Assembly: GCA_037962975.1 (NCBI GenBank)
Contig: CM075676.1
Location: forward strand, 27,461,001-27,525,000
Source of the DNA: Clitoria ternatea
Lineage: Eukaryota > Streptophyta > Magnoliopsida > Fabales > Fabaceae
Direction: 5' to 3'
DNA: 64,000 nt
The translations under genes and the position numbers were made by a program. A model generated the notes under the pieces. It had not been told where the DNA came from, did no database searches, and saw nothing but the letters and a program-made list of their open reading frames with translations. Shown one piece after another: positions 1 to 12,129 of the stretch (positions are counted from its first letter, which is position 1; every line of letters begins with the position of its first letter).

Positions 1-1708
1 GAATGGTTGTTAAAGTCAATGTCTAATGTTATACTTTCATCAAATAATCAAGGGATTTATATTTAGGGAAATGACTTAGGATCTAGTCATCGATGGATCA
101 AGTTTAGTGAAATTTATACTTCATTGGCTTGATTGAATTATGTAATTGTACTTGGTAGGTTAACATATGCTTGAAAAGGAGGGCATTCAAACCTAATCCT
201 AACATTTTTTATTATATTTATCTCTTTTTTTATATATTTCTCACACCAAAACATTACAATATCTTTCAATAATAACAATTGTGCATATTGGTGAAACAAC
301 GGATTAAAGCAAAGATTGATCACATATGAAAAAGGGTGAAACAAAGTGCCAGAACTCATGCAACAGATGCATGAATCAATTCACACAGCAGTACATAGCC
401 ATATGAATCGATTCACACGTTGAAACAGGCCCTGGATTGTAAAATTGGAAGCATGAATTGATTCACCCTATACCTGAATCGATTCACACGTTGAAACAGG
501 CCCAGGAATTGAAATTCAAAATGCATGAATCGATTCATGCTATAGATGAATCGATTCACACGTTGTGCAGTGAATCCATTCATTTGCTTTTTGAATCGAT
601 TCAATTCACTTCTTGATGCGCAAATACACTAAATGAATCGATTCTTGAATAGATTCATTCAGTATAAATTTGAATTTCAAATTTTGAAAGTTGACAGAGT
701 TGCAAGAATTACGGGAACCTCTCGATGCTTCAAATTCTAATCAATTAAGCTGCCAATTTACAGATTCAAGGTCAGGAAACTTGTGCATGGAAACAAGGAA
801 CTTAAATTATGGAATGTTTTATGGATTTATGCTTCAGAGGGAATTAAAAATTGGGAAAATTCATGCATCTTTGCCTATAAATAGAAGAGAAGTTGAAGGC
901 CAAAGACACACCAAGCAAGCTACGAAAATCACATTGCTTCTCCTCTCTGTTCTTAATTCTTGGCTATTTACTCTCTGTTTCATTTTCTTTACAATTAAAT
1001 TTTTAAGAGTTATATTGTGAGAAAAATATTTTCTTGAGTGCTAAATTTGTATATCCTTTTCTAAGAAGAGAAAAATATTTTTCAAGTGATTAAAATTTGT
1101 ATATCCACTCTATTGAGAGAGTCACACTTGTAAAATCACATACATAAATTCTGAGAGTTTTTGGGTTGGGTTTCAACCTTGTAATTGAGAGATTGTGAGA
1201 TTGGGTGGGTTTCCCTCTTTGCTTGTGAGAATTAAGTTCTTGATTGTGGGACACTAAGAAGCTGTAATTGCTCAAAGCTTGTATCTCAAATTCTCAATAA
1301 TGGAATCCTTCAAGTGGGTTGCTTGAAGGCGAGACGTACACCGGTGTGGTGGAACTCGTTATATCGGTTTGCAAATCTTTCTTCCTTAAACTCCTTTATT
1401 ATTGTGATTTAATTTTCTTGGTAATTTAAAGTGCACTAGTAACTTGATATAAATTGTTTGATTAATCATTTAGATTAATTTGTTTAATAATCTAAGTAAT
1501 ATTCTTGAATTAATTGTGTTAAAATCATTTATTACTTTCTAACTGCTAAAATAGCTTCATGATTAATTTGATATTATTACTTGTTCTTTTGTGTATTATT
1601 CTTATTTATCAAATTGATTACAAAAGAATTAATCTCAAAAGCATTCCAATGAAAATTTTTAATACTCAATTCACCCCCCTCTTGAGTAATTAAGGCCACT
1701 TGGTTAAC
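1..1708 (+). mobile_element. Degenerate Copia-like LTR remnant (tentative)
   Basis: No gene is recognisable here. The stretch ends with a C-rich phrase (CAATTCACCCCCCTCTTG at about 1669) followed by GGTTAACA, a pattern I associate with the 3' end of Copia (SIRE/Maximus-type) LTRs in legumes. A diverged primer-binding region could follow. The interior has the TGAATCGATTCA cluster and AT-rich leader-like sequence. No second LTR, TSD or clean PBS was found, so boundaries are approximate and the assignment is an inference. A 109-residue ORF at 691-1020 has no family resemblance and is treated as chance. Confidence 0.3.
404..603. repeat. Cluster of the 12-bp palindrome TGAATCGATTCA
   Basis: Perfect copies lie at 404-415, 475-486, 526-537, 547-558 and 592-603. 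Near copies lie at about 371 and 454, and a split form near 634. Three perfect copies are followed by CACACGTT, and two of these continue into GAAACAGGCCC, so part of the cluster is a degenerate tandem repeat of roughly 70 bp. Confidence 0.9.
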
Positions 1709-3354
1709 ATGGTCCATCACGTATCTTTGTATAAAAAAAACTTCTATATTTTCTTACAAACTCATGGAACCTCAGATAAGTAGAATGATTTAGTGGAAGG
1801 AATTGTCTTGGTTAACCAAGTTATGTCACATTTCCTTGGGAAAGTATGGGTTGAGCTCTCCTCTGCCCTATATTATATGGGATATCTGATACTTCAATGG
1901 TTATAAGACATCTTCATCTTATCGTTTTTCCTTCAATCTCCTCTCGTACTTACCCCTTGTATGTTCGTAGTTAGTGTATGGTATTCTTTTTTACCATACT
2001 GGATCTATCATGCTTTGCTCTATATGAGCCATAAATTTTTTATGCCCCCTATTTCCCTATTTGACCCAACCCTTTGTTTCCTTCATTCTATTTTATTTGA
2101 ACCAATGTCTACCTGTTCTCCCTGACCTAAGCTCTATCCCTTACCAACCCAACCTAACCATCCTGAACCTATAACGATGGAACCTCTTTTGGCTTCCAAA
2201 GTGGTGGAACTTCAAAGAACTTAGGCTGTGATCTTAACATATTAGGATAAGCTCCATGAAGAAGTCATCTTTCTCAAACAAGGGATTCAAACCAGCATCC
2301 AACAAAGCATGGCTACTCTACGAGATGATCTACCTACATCGCTTGCTAATCTCTTTAACCACCAATAAATGTGCCTCGAGTTAGTGCTAGGAATACCTAT
2401 TTGTTTAATGACAAATAGGGGAGAACATTTCTAAGATTTTGTTTTAAAATCATGTCAAACTCAATATTTTTAATGTACTTTTTGACATTCTTCATCACAT
2501 CTTTTGATTAAATATCCAAGTTATTTAATCTCTGAGTATTACTCTGTTTAATTGATCATATTTGTATACTCTACTTATTCTAGTTTACAATCTTAATTGT
2601 CTTAAATATATGTGCTTTACTATGGCAAGATATACTTTTGAAGGTTTTATAGCATGTCTAAATTGTCTGACCTTTGATATAATTTGAAATATCCTATGTT
2701 ATCCTAGCCATATACTTAATCCAATTTAAAAGGTACAAATATCTGGCTTAGGGGGAGTCTCTCATACAATATTACATTGTTTAATGTACTAATGTTTCAA
2801 GGTTGTCCAAGGCTTATTTATAGATAAATAGTAACCACAAGTCAAGGAACTCGATGTCTTAAGTAGCTATCTAAAGGTTTACAAATTTTAGATGCCTAGA
2901 CTTAACTCAGATGCCTCTTATAAAGATATTAAATACAAGCTACAAGTTAAAGCTCATGCTTCCACACTAAGCAAAAGAAAAGTCTATTTTATGTACCAAA
3001 ATATAAAGGAAGACAACCAAAATGTTCACATACTGACAAAGACTAAGTATGCTTTTCAAATTATCCTAATAACTCTGTACAGATGTCAAGTCATCATTGG
3101 ATAAAAGGCCTTTTGTCACAACATATCTATCTTAAAGGAAGCTTACATAAGGAAGATTATTTAAGAAAGCAAAGTGCCCCAACCATATACTTCTCTTTTC
3201 TCTCTATGCATTCTACAAGATGTGTAAAATACTATGATTCTTTTCTTGTAAAATAGTTTAAGAGACTTACTCTTTTCATATCCTAAACAATCAATTCATT
3301 TTGTAAGTTCAAAAATTTGTAAGGTCTATGATAAAGACTTAGGAATCCTTTACT
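1709..3354. other. Unassigned repetitive-looking DNA, no gene
   Basis: AT-rich sequence with many stops in all frames. Two weak signals stand out. At 2168-2371 the plus strand reads as a stop-broken, glutamine- and leucine-rich stretch that could be a retrotransposon gag remnant. At about 2418 and 2751 there are GGGGAGAAC and AGGGGGAGTC phrases of the kind found near polypurine tracts or the end of the coding part in Copia elements. Neither is enough for a call. Confidence 0.35.
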
Positions 3355-3622
3355 TCTCTATGAATTTGTAAAAGCTTGGAAAGGGATAAAGGTCCTTAGG
3401 GAAACACTAGTTAAGATTCATGTTGTCTGTGCACATCTGCCATTTGCGATTTTCTTTCTTGACCATTAAAACATTTGATACTCAGGTTGAATATCGAATT
3501 TCTCGAGTGAACTTAGTTTTTAGGAGATCCTTAATTTGTTCGCACGCAGCCTGTTGCTTCTTAGGTCCTAATCGTCTCTTCTTCTACACCACTAGTCTTG
3601 TTTGAGGATATACCGATACCCG
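3355..3622 (-). pseudogene. Gypsy reverse transcriptase N-terminal remnant (element G, downstream part)
   Basis: The minus strand reads as the start of a Ty3/Gypsy reverse transcriptase. A lysine/arginine-rich segment (KKRRLG) is followed by an amphipathic helix region (EQIKDLLKTKFTREIRYST), then VLMVKKENRKWQMCTDNMN, the usual substrate-binding block, and a degenerate PKDLYPFP. Stops and at least one frameshift interrupt it. The other part of the same gene lies at 7783-8330 across the solo LTR and in the same orientation. The motif style fits the Tat side of Gypsy. Palm-domain motifs with the catalytic aspartates are not present; the copy decays below about 3355. Confidence 0.65.
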
Positions 3623-3627
3623 GTATG
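3623..3627. repeat. Target-site duplication GTATG, left copy
   Basis: GTATG immediately precedes the TGTAACATCC terminus at 3628 and is repeated exactly at 7778-7782 after the opposite terminus. Confidence 0.85.
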
Positions 3628-3882
3628 TGTAACATCCTAATTTTTAAGGGAAAATTTTCACGAAAACAAATATGAATAACCAGGCCAGTTAATTAGAAAT
3701 CACCTGGATCAATAATTAAAAGCCACTCCCATATATGAAGATATGAGAGCTAGGTCCAATGACCAAGAAGAGGAAGCAAACAGCTCGGGGCAGAAAGGCA
3801 AAATGCCATCCAAGGAGAAGAAATGTAAATGGAAGTAAGGCAAAGGACGAAAACCGAGCACAAGCCCAGCAAAAGACCATCA

Positions 3883-4056
3883 GCGCTCAAGCGAAGGCCA
3901 TAAAGCAACGCACACTCGCTCAAGCGAGATACAGGTCCGCTTGGGCGAAACAGCTCTAGTCGCTCGGGCGAGGCACGATTCGCTTAAGCGATGCCAACAC
4001 AAGAGCCTTCCCAAACACACACTCACTGGAGCGAGGACTCACTCGCTGAAGCGAGA
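3883..4056. repeat. CGCTCAAGCGA motif cluster
   Basis: Several copies of CGCTCAAGCGA and near variants (CGCTTGGGCGA, CGCTCGGGCGA, CGCTTAAGCGA, CGCTGAAGCGA) follow each other over about 170 bp. Each is an inverted repeat around a two-base centre. Confidence 0.85.
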
Positions 4057-4068
4057 AGCTAGAAGCCA

Positions 4069-5687
4069 CACTCGGCTAATCCACCACTCGGTATCTAGAG
4101 GCCACCACGCACTCGGTAATGACTTAGTTCACTCGGCATAAGGAAATTCCAATCACTCGGGAACTACCCCAACAAGTGTCTCACTCAGCAACCCATAACT
4201 TAGCCTCTCAATTCTATCCACAGAGTCATCATAAGGATCCACTCGGGAAATGAGGGATATCTCACACGGATTCTAACAATTTAAACCACTCGGTATGATT
4301 CGACCTCTAGTCACTCAGAAAATATCAACCATTAGCACCCGACACATCTGAACTCCCTTACTCAGAGAATACCTAGGCTTCCTCTTAGCCATAAATCACT
4401 CGGTCTAATCGTGACCATCCATCACTCGGTATTTCATTATTCCTCTCACTCGGAATATACATAGGCCTTCCTTCACTCAGAAGGAGTCTCCACCTTCATG
4501 CTCCACTCGGAATACTCCAGTCGGATTCACTCGGGAGTGTTACACGATCGTCACTTATTATACTGATATCTAGAGTCAAACCTCACTCGGTAACTCATTC
4601 AGAGACCGAATCCTTTCACACGGCTTTTCACTCGATATTTAACTCTAAAACCGACCAACACTCATTCGGTCACACACACACACAGTATTCGCGCCTAATC
4701 TCTCTCAGGGAATACCTTAACCATCCATTACTCAGAAATAACCTCCTTAATCAATTTCACTCGGAGTTATCCGAACTCCTCAACACTCGGAGGAATTCAC
4801 CAAGTTAAGTCATTCGGACTTATGAAATACTTAGCCACTCAGCATACCTATTACCCTATTCGCTCGGAATAGGTATCCATGTTCACTCGAAAAACTTATA
4901 CAACTAATATACTTAGATTATTTCTTATCTGAACCATCAACAACTCTTCACTGGTCAGAGATTCACTCGGGTTTCCACTCGGCATATGCAATCTCCTCTC
5001 TTCACTCGGGGTTTACTTATATTTTCACTCTACCAATTTTCACTTAACCACCAATAGGCTTACCTTAACTCAAAATACACTTCACTCAAACCCCTAAGGT
5101 CAACACCACTCAGGAATAGCCCAGTAGAGTATATCTCACTCGGAAGAGGAGTCCTGCCCATAAACTCACCCGGAAATGGCCTTGAGCCTTTTATATCTCA
5201 CTTGACATGGACATCCAGCATCATATTTCACTCGGTATCTATTCGCTTAGCGTTATTCATTCCTCACCCTTCATATTCAACCCAAGTAATGACTTAACCA
5301 TCAACATATACATGTGTAAACATTCCGAATCATTAACTCTAACACTATTTCATACTTCAACACTCCTCCAATGATCAACAGCGCATACCAGTCGGTAAGA
5401 AGCATCAAATCAACAGAAGACACTTATATATATATATATATATCTATTCATTCACTCGGAATACGTAGTATCTTAACATCATTCATCCACCAATCCTCAT
5501 TACCCGATACAAGTACATGACTTCAATGTAAATCATAGATATATAAAAGCATGCACTCGGATTCCAATATATGTATTTATATTCATTATACAACATACTA
5601 TATGAGCCGGCCAAGGCCGTAATACATTAAACACACTCGGTACATTACATCATGTACAAAGCCTCATCATAAAAACCCTACACTCGG
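4069..5687. repeat. CACTCGG-rich degenerate repeat field
   Basis: I counted 24 exact CACTCGG copies by eye, plus many one-base variants (CACTCAG, CATTCGG, CACACGG), spaced irregularly at roughly 20-120 bp with no long common unit. A random 1.6-kb sequence would be expected to hold far fewer than one copy per strand. Confidence 0.9.
5425..5443. repeat. (TA)n microsatellite
   Basis: Uninterrupted TA dinucleotide run inside the solo LTR. Confidence 0.9.
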
Positions 5688-5812
5688 GTTTAAGGCCATC
5701 ACGTCATTCCAGTCGGACCTGCACATACTGAAAAATGGTGTAGGGGTAAGCATTACATATTAAGTGACAGATATTGGCTCGGATTAATCATAGAATCCTC
5801 AACATGCAAATG

Positions 5813-5837
5813 TATATATATATATATATATATATAT
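5813..5837. repeat. (TA)n microsatellite
   Basis: Second uninterrupted TA run inside the solo LTR. Confidence 0.9.
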
Positions 5838-6204
5838 TATCACCCAATTAACACGTACTGCCAATCAATATGTACATCAACACATAAAGGGACGGAGTTC
5901 ATCAACATCACACATTAAATAATCATCATGCATATCTGAGCTACTACTCACTCGAAAACCAATCAACAACACATACTGAATCCCACACATCACAATACAA
6001 GAATTTCACCCGGAAAACCCGTCCATAAACTATGCACTTAAGATGCAATAGCTCCCCTTACCTGGAATGAAGTTCCAGAAGTCACATTGGCTACTCGGCC
6101 CAGCCACAGCAGCACTCTGCTCGGCATTCTATTCCTGGGAAGAACCACACAACTTCCCAATCAATCATCAATACGCTTCTCAATAACCAAGTATCAAACA
6201 TCAC

Positions 6205-6305
6205 CCTTTCGCTCAGGCTACACATGCACTTGCTTGAGTGAAAAGGGTCCAGTAACCCATTCTTCACTGGCTCGCTCAAGCGTGGCCATTCTCGCTTGAG
6301 CGAGA
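6205..6305. repeat. CTCGCTTGAGCGAG motif cluster
   Basis: Copies on both strands: CGCTCAGGC, TGCTTGAGTG, CTCGCTCAAGCG and the full CTCGCTTGAGCGAG at about 6291-6304. Confidence 0.8.
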
Positions 6306-7260
6306 TACGCCCAGTAGCTCCCTTGAACAGCATCAACACTCCAAGCTCCACTCTACTCTGCCACCCAGTCAGTGGAGAACCTCCAGGCACAGCACCGTCT
6401 TCACCACCATGGAGGACAACCAAGCTTCCATGTAACATGCATGCATGCCTTCATCTTTACTCAAGCATCACAGCATCAAGGTATATCATCTTCCTCACCA
6501 GCTCAGTGGAGGATCAAATGCTTCCCAAACATCATGCACGTCTTCTTCTTCACATACAGTTCTACCTCAGCACCAGTGGACCACCTTCCACAACCAAGGC
6601 ACCCACACACCTACAGGCCCCCAACCAAGCCACAAACATGAAGGAGAAGAAGAAGAAAGGACCATCAAGAAGAAGAACCAGGGAACAGAGAAGGAACCCA
6701 GCCTCCAGAACACAACACCATGCTGTTCCCCTCCACTCGGTTCTCGCACAGCCAGAGGAATGATTCTCAACCTTCAAGGCACCCAATACCACGCTGGACT
6801 CCACCACTATGCTGCTCTACTCGTGCTCCCACTTCCCACTCGGGCTCAGCACAGCGTTGAGGGGAAGAAGAAGAAGATGAAGGAGATAAAGAAGAAGAAC
6901 AGCCAAGAGAAAGAGGAAGCAAGAGTTTCAGAGAGCTCAAGAGAAAATGGAAGAATAGTTCTCAACTCAATGTACCCCTAAAGTATATGAGCAATGGCAA
7001 GCATGAAACGTAGAGTGGAAACATTCATCGTTCCAATGCTCTGTGGCAACAGCTCTCCCATCCCATCTTATCTTAATTTAATTCCTATCACCTCACCACT
7101 AAAACTTGTGCCCTTCGCTCTCGTTATTCCCATTGCAGCGTGATTAAAAAGAGAGAACCGAGGCTTTGCTAAACACCACCAAGGCACATGGGTCACTTAG
7201 CATTATTATAATCATTTTCCTCTTAGTGCATTCTGCCTGAAGTCCCAACCTCAAACTCCT

Positions 7261-7510
7261 TCACTCGCTCAAGCGTCCCTAGCTCGCTTGAGCGAAAGGC
7301 ACATAGTATGTATTTCCTTTCTCTCACTCTCGCTTGAGCGCGGCCACACCCGCCCGAGCGAGAACCGTCCAGTGACTTTACCAACATCATTCGCACGCAT
7401 CTCGCTTGAGCGGATCGCCATCTCGCCTGAGCGAGATGGAGCCAGAAACCACAATTCTGGTCTAGGGGATTCTCGCTTGAGCGAGCATCCATCTCGCCTG
7501 AGCGAGAATA
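7261..7510. repeat. CTCGCTTGAGCGAG motif cluster, second
   Basis: About eight copies of CTCGCTTGAGCG, CGCCTGAGCGAG and CGCTCAAGCG over 250 bp, several in close pairs separated by unique sequence of 10-40 bp. Confidence 0.85.
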
Positions 7511-7777
7511 CCAATTCTAGTGCAGAAACATGAAGATTTAATAATCTAACACTCCAAGACTCACACCAATCCAATCTGTTCAACTTCAACACATCCTACG
7601 CATCACATGAGGTGTATGAAACTGCTCATACCATTCACACTCCCCAATTCTTATTTCAACTCATTAATCACTCAATAATTTGCCTAATTGGCAATTAATC
7701 CTTAATTAACCATTAATCCCATCAATCCCTAATCTTAATCTAAAATTTATAATTATTTAAAAATCTGGGATGTTACA

Positions 7778-7782
7778 GTATG
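7778..7782. repeat. Target-site duplication GTATG, right copy
   Basis: Exact partner of 3623-3627. Confidence 0.85.
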
Positions 7783-8330
7783 TCAGTTGCTTTCCAAGTA
7801 AAAAGTTGTTTATATTCTTGAAGGAGTGTAGTTAATAGCTTCTCCATGTCTTCTGAAATTTTTCATTAATATTTGTCGTCTTTTCAACATTACCTACCAT
7901 GACTACGGCCTTTGACCCTTCTTCTAGTGTAGGCTTCGAAGGGTTAAAGGGATCGATCTTCATGTCCTCTCTCGGGTCGAGGTCTTTGAGGCTGACAAAC
8001 TCTGCCATTATGCCTCCATCATCCAGCTTTCATTTCTTCATGGTAACTTTCTGCTTTACTATCTACAGACAGAGGTAATAGAAATATTGGGCCATCTAGT
8101 CACCCCAAACTGATGACACCTAATTCTCCTTGTCAATAAACTTAATTAACAAGTGGGGTGGAAACAATAACCTCCATTGCGTTCAAGGATGGTTTCCCCA
8201 AAGTACCATTGAAAGAGGACTTCACATTAACTACCATAATTCTTGTTTTTACCGTTCTAGTTTCAGGCTCTCTCTCGAATATGAGCCTAATGTCCAAATA
8301 CCTCATGCTAGTTAAACCCATAAAAATATT
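7783..8330 (-). pseudogene. Gypsy protease tail and pre-RT linker (element G, upstream part)
   Basis: On the minus strand, about 8270-8120 reads as the C-terminal half of a retroviral-type aspartic protease: a VVNVKSSFNG segment, then GKPSLNAMEVIVSTPLV, the counterpart of the (L/I)LGRPxL block. Downstream (about 8000-7783) is an acidic linker and the segment that precedes RT in Gypsy polyproteins (EYKQLFTWKATDI). That segment continues on the far side of the solo LTR at 3622 with a Pro-Gly-Ile codon run, so the solo LTR sits in the middle of a conserved motif. The protease active-site Asp is not visible in the decayed sequence to the right. Stops and frameshifts are frequent. Confidence 0.6.
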
Positions 8331-10334
8331 AATAGTTTCTCATAATAAATAAAATAAGATATAATTTTATAAATTAAATAAAAAATAACTAAATAATACA
8401 ATTAAACAAACATGAGTTTGGATTTAATTAAATTGATTTTCAAACATAAATTTATAATCAAATAAAAAATTAATTTTTACAGATCTAAATTAATTTAATT
8501 TTTAATTTATTTAGTTCTTTCTCTTAACATGTGTTCAATGCCTATTGAAAAATAAAATAAAAATAATTCATGGATATATATGATGGGTTTGTTTAACCCA
8601 TGAAATTTTATAAGGGATAAAAAATTAAAAGTAAAAATGTTTTATAAAAAATATTTAAAAATTAGAATGAGCGAGTATTAATAATGTTTTGGAAATAAAT
8701 TTTATTTATTTATTTCTTATCATTTGTTGAGTTGAACGGAGCGAAGTATGAGAAGAATACGCATGCGTGACACGTTTACTATGTTGGCGAATGACACAAA
8801 TACTAATAATTAGGATCTTAGTATTTATGAGTAATTCCCACCTCTTCTTTCCAGCTCAGTCGTAGGAAGTAGGAACATTGAAGATGTGGTGTTCACTTCC
8901 AGACACAACGTTCGAGTCACAGTTTTACGTCAGTTCAATAATTCCTCACACCAGAATATCATTCATGTTTCCTAAATCAAAGACAGTCCCAATTCACTGA
9001 TAGTTAATAATGTCGGTTTATGGCCTCGCCAGTTCACCATCTTCCCTTGGTGACCATAAATTTGCAATTCCGTGAATCACACTGTAAAATGGACAAATAC
9101 AACTCATCAACCTCTCAATATTTTTCAGATTTCGCGTTCATGTGGTTCGCGTTAAACGCAGTTTCCCTCATACAAGCAGATCTAATTGAGAATCGAATTT
9201 GTATATTTAAAAATATGAACTTAAATTTTATCTTTGTCAGAAATTCATTTATATATTTGTTAAGTGTCTTCGTAAATACCCATTAAATTTTGAAACATGT
9301 ACCATGACCCAATTGTAAAAACTGGAGGGAGAGAAATGTCTTACATCAAGAGAGAACTTGTTAAGTGAATAAACTCATAAACAAAAGAATATTATCAATA
9401 ATTCAAAACTTTAAGGTATAAATAAAATTCATGGATGGTTATCTTCATATATAATTTCATTAGCAGATATTTATCTTGTTGTGGATATAACACTTGCATT
9501 TCCAACACCAATTCACCTGGACTTTTCAATGCCAAAGTTTCCAATCATTATGACGTCCATCTAGTAAATCCATTCTATTGAGTAAGTCCAACTAATTAAT
9601 AAATACAATCTGTGGAGTTGATATAAGAATTTCACAATTGCGTCGAACCAAAGACCTTTAATTCCCCCACCCCATTCATTCTCAATCACTGCCTCGAATT
9701 TTGTACATTAAATGTGATATATCCGGTATGAATATATGGTGGTCGACAAGGCACATCATCGGATCCTATTCCTGACGGTGATTTAGAGGTGGAGTTTTAA
9801 AATTATTTAGCTTTGATAATTTTCTTAAAAGAAAATTATGAAGCATTTTGGATCCAAACAAATTAATAAAGTATACAAATGTTCTAACTTTTTTTAAGTT
9901 ATGTTTGCATATTAAAATTAAAATTTATATACATACGACTCTTATTTATTATTTTCTCATAGGTCTATGACCAACCCTGATTATGCAGCATGAACGGGAT
10001 GAACATTAGGGACAATAATAGATTTAGAAAATTTGTATTGTGAAGGGAATATTTTCTCACACACATAATATTTAAAATATAAAATTTTCATGGGTGTTAT
10101 AAAATTAAGAAAAGAAAAAATTAAACCTTAGTGGGGCAGTAACCCCCAATCTACTATAAGTAGATCCTTCCCTAATTAGAAAGACGTTGGTGAAGATCTA
10201 GTATTTGTGTAATATGCAAGAATGATAGAAATGCTCCAATACTTAAATCAAAAGAATGTTAAAGGGGTAAATTCGATTTCAAGTAGGAAACTAATAAATA
10301 CAAGAAGAGTTTGTTTTTAGCATTTATAAGGCTA
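8331..10334. other. AT-rich DNA without recognisable gene
   Basis: 8340-8720 is very AT-rich with homopolymer and TTAATTT runs. 8725-10330 is ordinary intergenic-looking sequence with no long ORF, no domain signature, no terminal inverted repeats and no tandem array that I could see. Short ORFs (for example 9020-9286) show no family features. Confidence 0.5.
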
Positions 10335-10377
10335 CATTAGTGCAGAAACAGGATTTAACATAAGGTTTTTTACGCAT

Positions 10378-10625
10378 TTCACATCGGTTTTCAAACCGAT
10401 GTGGATTTGGCTGTTGTGAAATATGGATACATCCCACATCGATTTTAAAACCGATGTGAAAAAAGGATTTAACATCTATTTTTAAGGAAAACTGATATGA
10501 AAACCAACTTACCATATCGCTTTTTTGCGTAACAGATGTGGTATATGAGACTTATAACATCGATTTTGTTAAAAATCAGTGTGAAATAGGGGACTTATAA
10601 CATCGGTTTTATTAAAATTCGATGT
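10378..10625. repeat. Palindromic ACATCGGTTTT/AAAACCGATGT subterminal motifs, left
   Basis: Six degenerate inverted units in 250 bp, the best at 10380-10403 (CACATCGGTTTTCAAACCGATG) and about 10435-10459. Others carry mutations such as ATCGATTTTGTTAAAAATCAGTG. Confidence 0.8.
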
Positions 10626-11058
10626 GAAAACTAGGATTTTTTTAATTTTTTCTTCAAAATTTTTAGTGATATTTTAATTTTGTTAACAATAACCTGAACA
10701 AGTTAATTTTCAATATTCATCCCAAATATATTCATTTTTTCATGACAACTGGACATGCATTAGTATGCAAACTAAGTTACTAGGTAAATATGCAAACTAA
10801 GTTAGTTAATATGTAAATATGCAAACTAAATGACTAGGCATTTTAACAAACATGTTCAAGGCAAAAATTAGTGGTCCAAAGGCTTATATATAATGTACTT
10901 ACAATCATATGAATTACACTATATTAAGTTAAACAATTCTACATCATGCATAAAGCACCCCCATTTTCATTACAAACATACCTACATTAAGCATTTACAT
11001 GTGAAAAAATAAGAACATACACACTTTTTTAACACAAACATAACAAATTTCATATTCA

Positions 11059-11335
11059 AGTTCTCATAGGCATTTTAACAAACATGTTAAAGATAAAAAT
11101 TAGTGGTCCACCTTAACCTCAACCATACACACATACACATGTTCAAGGCAAAAACTCATTTTCAATACAAAAAATAACCATTTTCAACACAACTCAAGTT
11201 CTCTTGGGCATTTTAACAAACATGTTAAAGGCAAAAGTTAATGGTCCACCTCAACCTCAACCATATACACATACACATGTTCAAGGCAAAAACTCATTTT
11301 AAACACAAAAAAGAAACCATATTCAACACACCTCA
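11059..11335. repeat. Two-unit tandem repeat, period 148 bp
   Basis: GCATTTTAACAAACATGTTA begins at about 11070 and again at about 11218. The following text (TTAGTGGTCCACC or TTAATGGTCCACC, then CAACCTCAACCATA) is repeated with few changes. A partial third copy lies at about 10849. Confidence 0.85.
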
Positions 11336-11739
11336 ACCTCGGGAATGAGTGGCCCTTGCTCACAAGATGGAATTGAGAGAAATTGCAAGATGAAGCAAAC
11401 AGGAGCAAGACGAAGAAGCCTAAGCATAGGAGATGAAGAAGATGCGGACTTGAAGAGGCTTACAATAATGGAGTTGAAGATGCGAAGTTGAAGAATATGG
11501 AGAGAGAGAGAAAAGGTTGAGAGAGGCACACGAGTTGGAGAAGCTCATAATAAGGCACACGAATAGAACACAAGGCACAACGAGTTGAAGAAGATGCGGA
11601 GTATTACGAACTGTCATCGCGAAAAGCATAGAACGTAAGGCACATTGTCATCGCGGAAAGCTTTTAATTTCGAGCATCCCTAAAATTTTAAAAAAATCCA
11701 ACACGTGCACCCCGTAACAGGTTTTAAAATTTTTCCTAG

Positions 11740-12065
11740 ACCTTCCGCATAGGTTTCATAACAAAACCGCTGTTAAATCCTATAAAGCATTTTCAATTTT
11801 TTAATTTTATCAAACACATGCACCTCGTGGAATCCCTTTAATTTTTTAATTTTAGTTTACGAGCACTTTCCACATCCGTTTTTAATAAAACCAATGTGGA
11901 ATCTCCTAAAATTAAAAAAAATCCAACGCGGGTTTTAAATCCTATAAAGCATTTTTAATTTTTTAATTTTATCAAATGCGTGCACCTCGTGGAATCCCTT
12001 TAATTTTTAATTTTATTTTACAAGCATTTTCCACATTAGTTTTTAATAAAACCGATGTGGAATCC
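11740..12065. repeat. Palindromic subterminal motifs, right
   Basis: Three inverted units of the form CCACATNNGTTTTTAATAAAAC-CNATGTGG at about 11746, 11871 and 12030. AATCCTATAAAGCATTTT and TTAATTTTTTAATTTTA are repeated between them. Confidence 0.75.
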
Positions 12066-12129
12066 CTTAAAATTTTTAAAAAATCCAACGCGTGCATCTT
12101 GTAGGCGAGTTTTAAAATTTTTGATGGAC

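Larger units (their letters stand above)
3628..7777 (-). mobile_element. Solo LTR of a Tekay-like Gypsy element (4,150 bp)
   Basis: The block starts TGTAACATCC and ends GGATGTTACA, giving matched inverted termini. It is flanked by a perfect 5-bp duplication (GTATG), and nothing in it encodes gag or pol. It is therefore a complete LTR left after recombination between two LTRs. Orientation is inferred from its layout. From left to right it carries a CGCTCAAGCG cluster, a long CACTCGG field and a GAAGAAG-rich part, in the same order as the left LTR of element C, which is known to be on the minus strand. The reverse-complement start TGTAACATCCCAGATTTTTA resembles the LTR starts of elements A and C. 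At over 4 kb it is long for the clade, mainly because of the CACTCGG field. ORFs inside it are low-complexity and not considered genes. Confidence 0.87.

Noticed and set aside
138..1020. Short ORFs in the first kilobase
   Set aside because: No conserved features; the palindrome cluster and AT-rich DNA explain them.
6087..6981. Several 70-178-residue ORFs in the solo LTR
   Set aside because: Multiple overlapping frames on both strands, Lys/Glu or Ser/Pro low complexity from GAAGAAG-rich DNA, no family resemblance.
11323..11629. Minus-strand ORFs of 68-69 residues in the CACTA-like region
   Set aside because: Purine-rich stretch on the plus strand, no transposase motif, overlapping frames.
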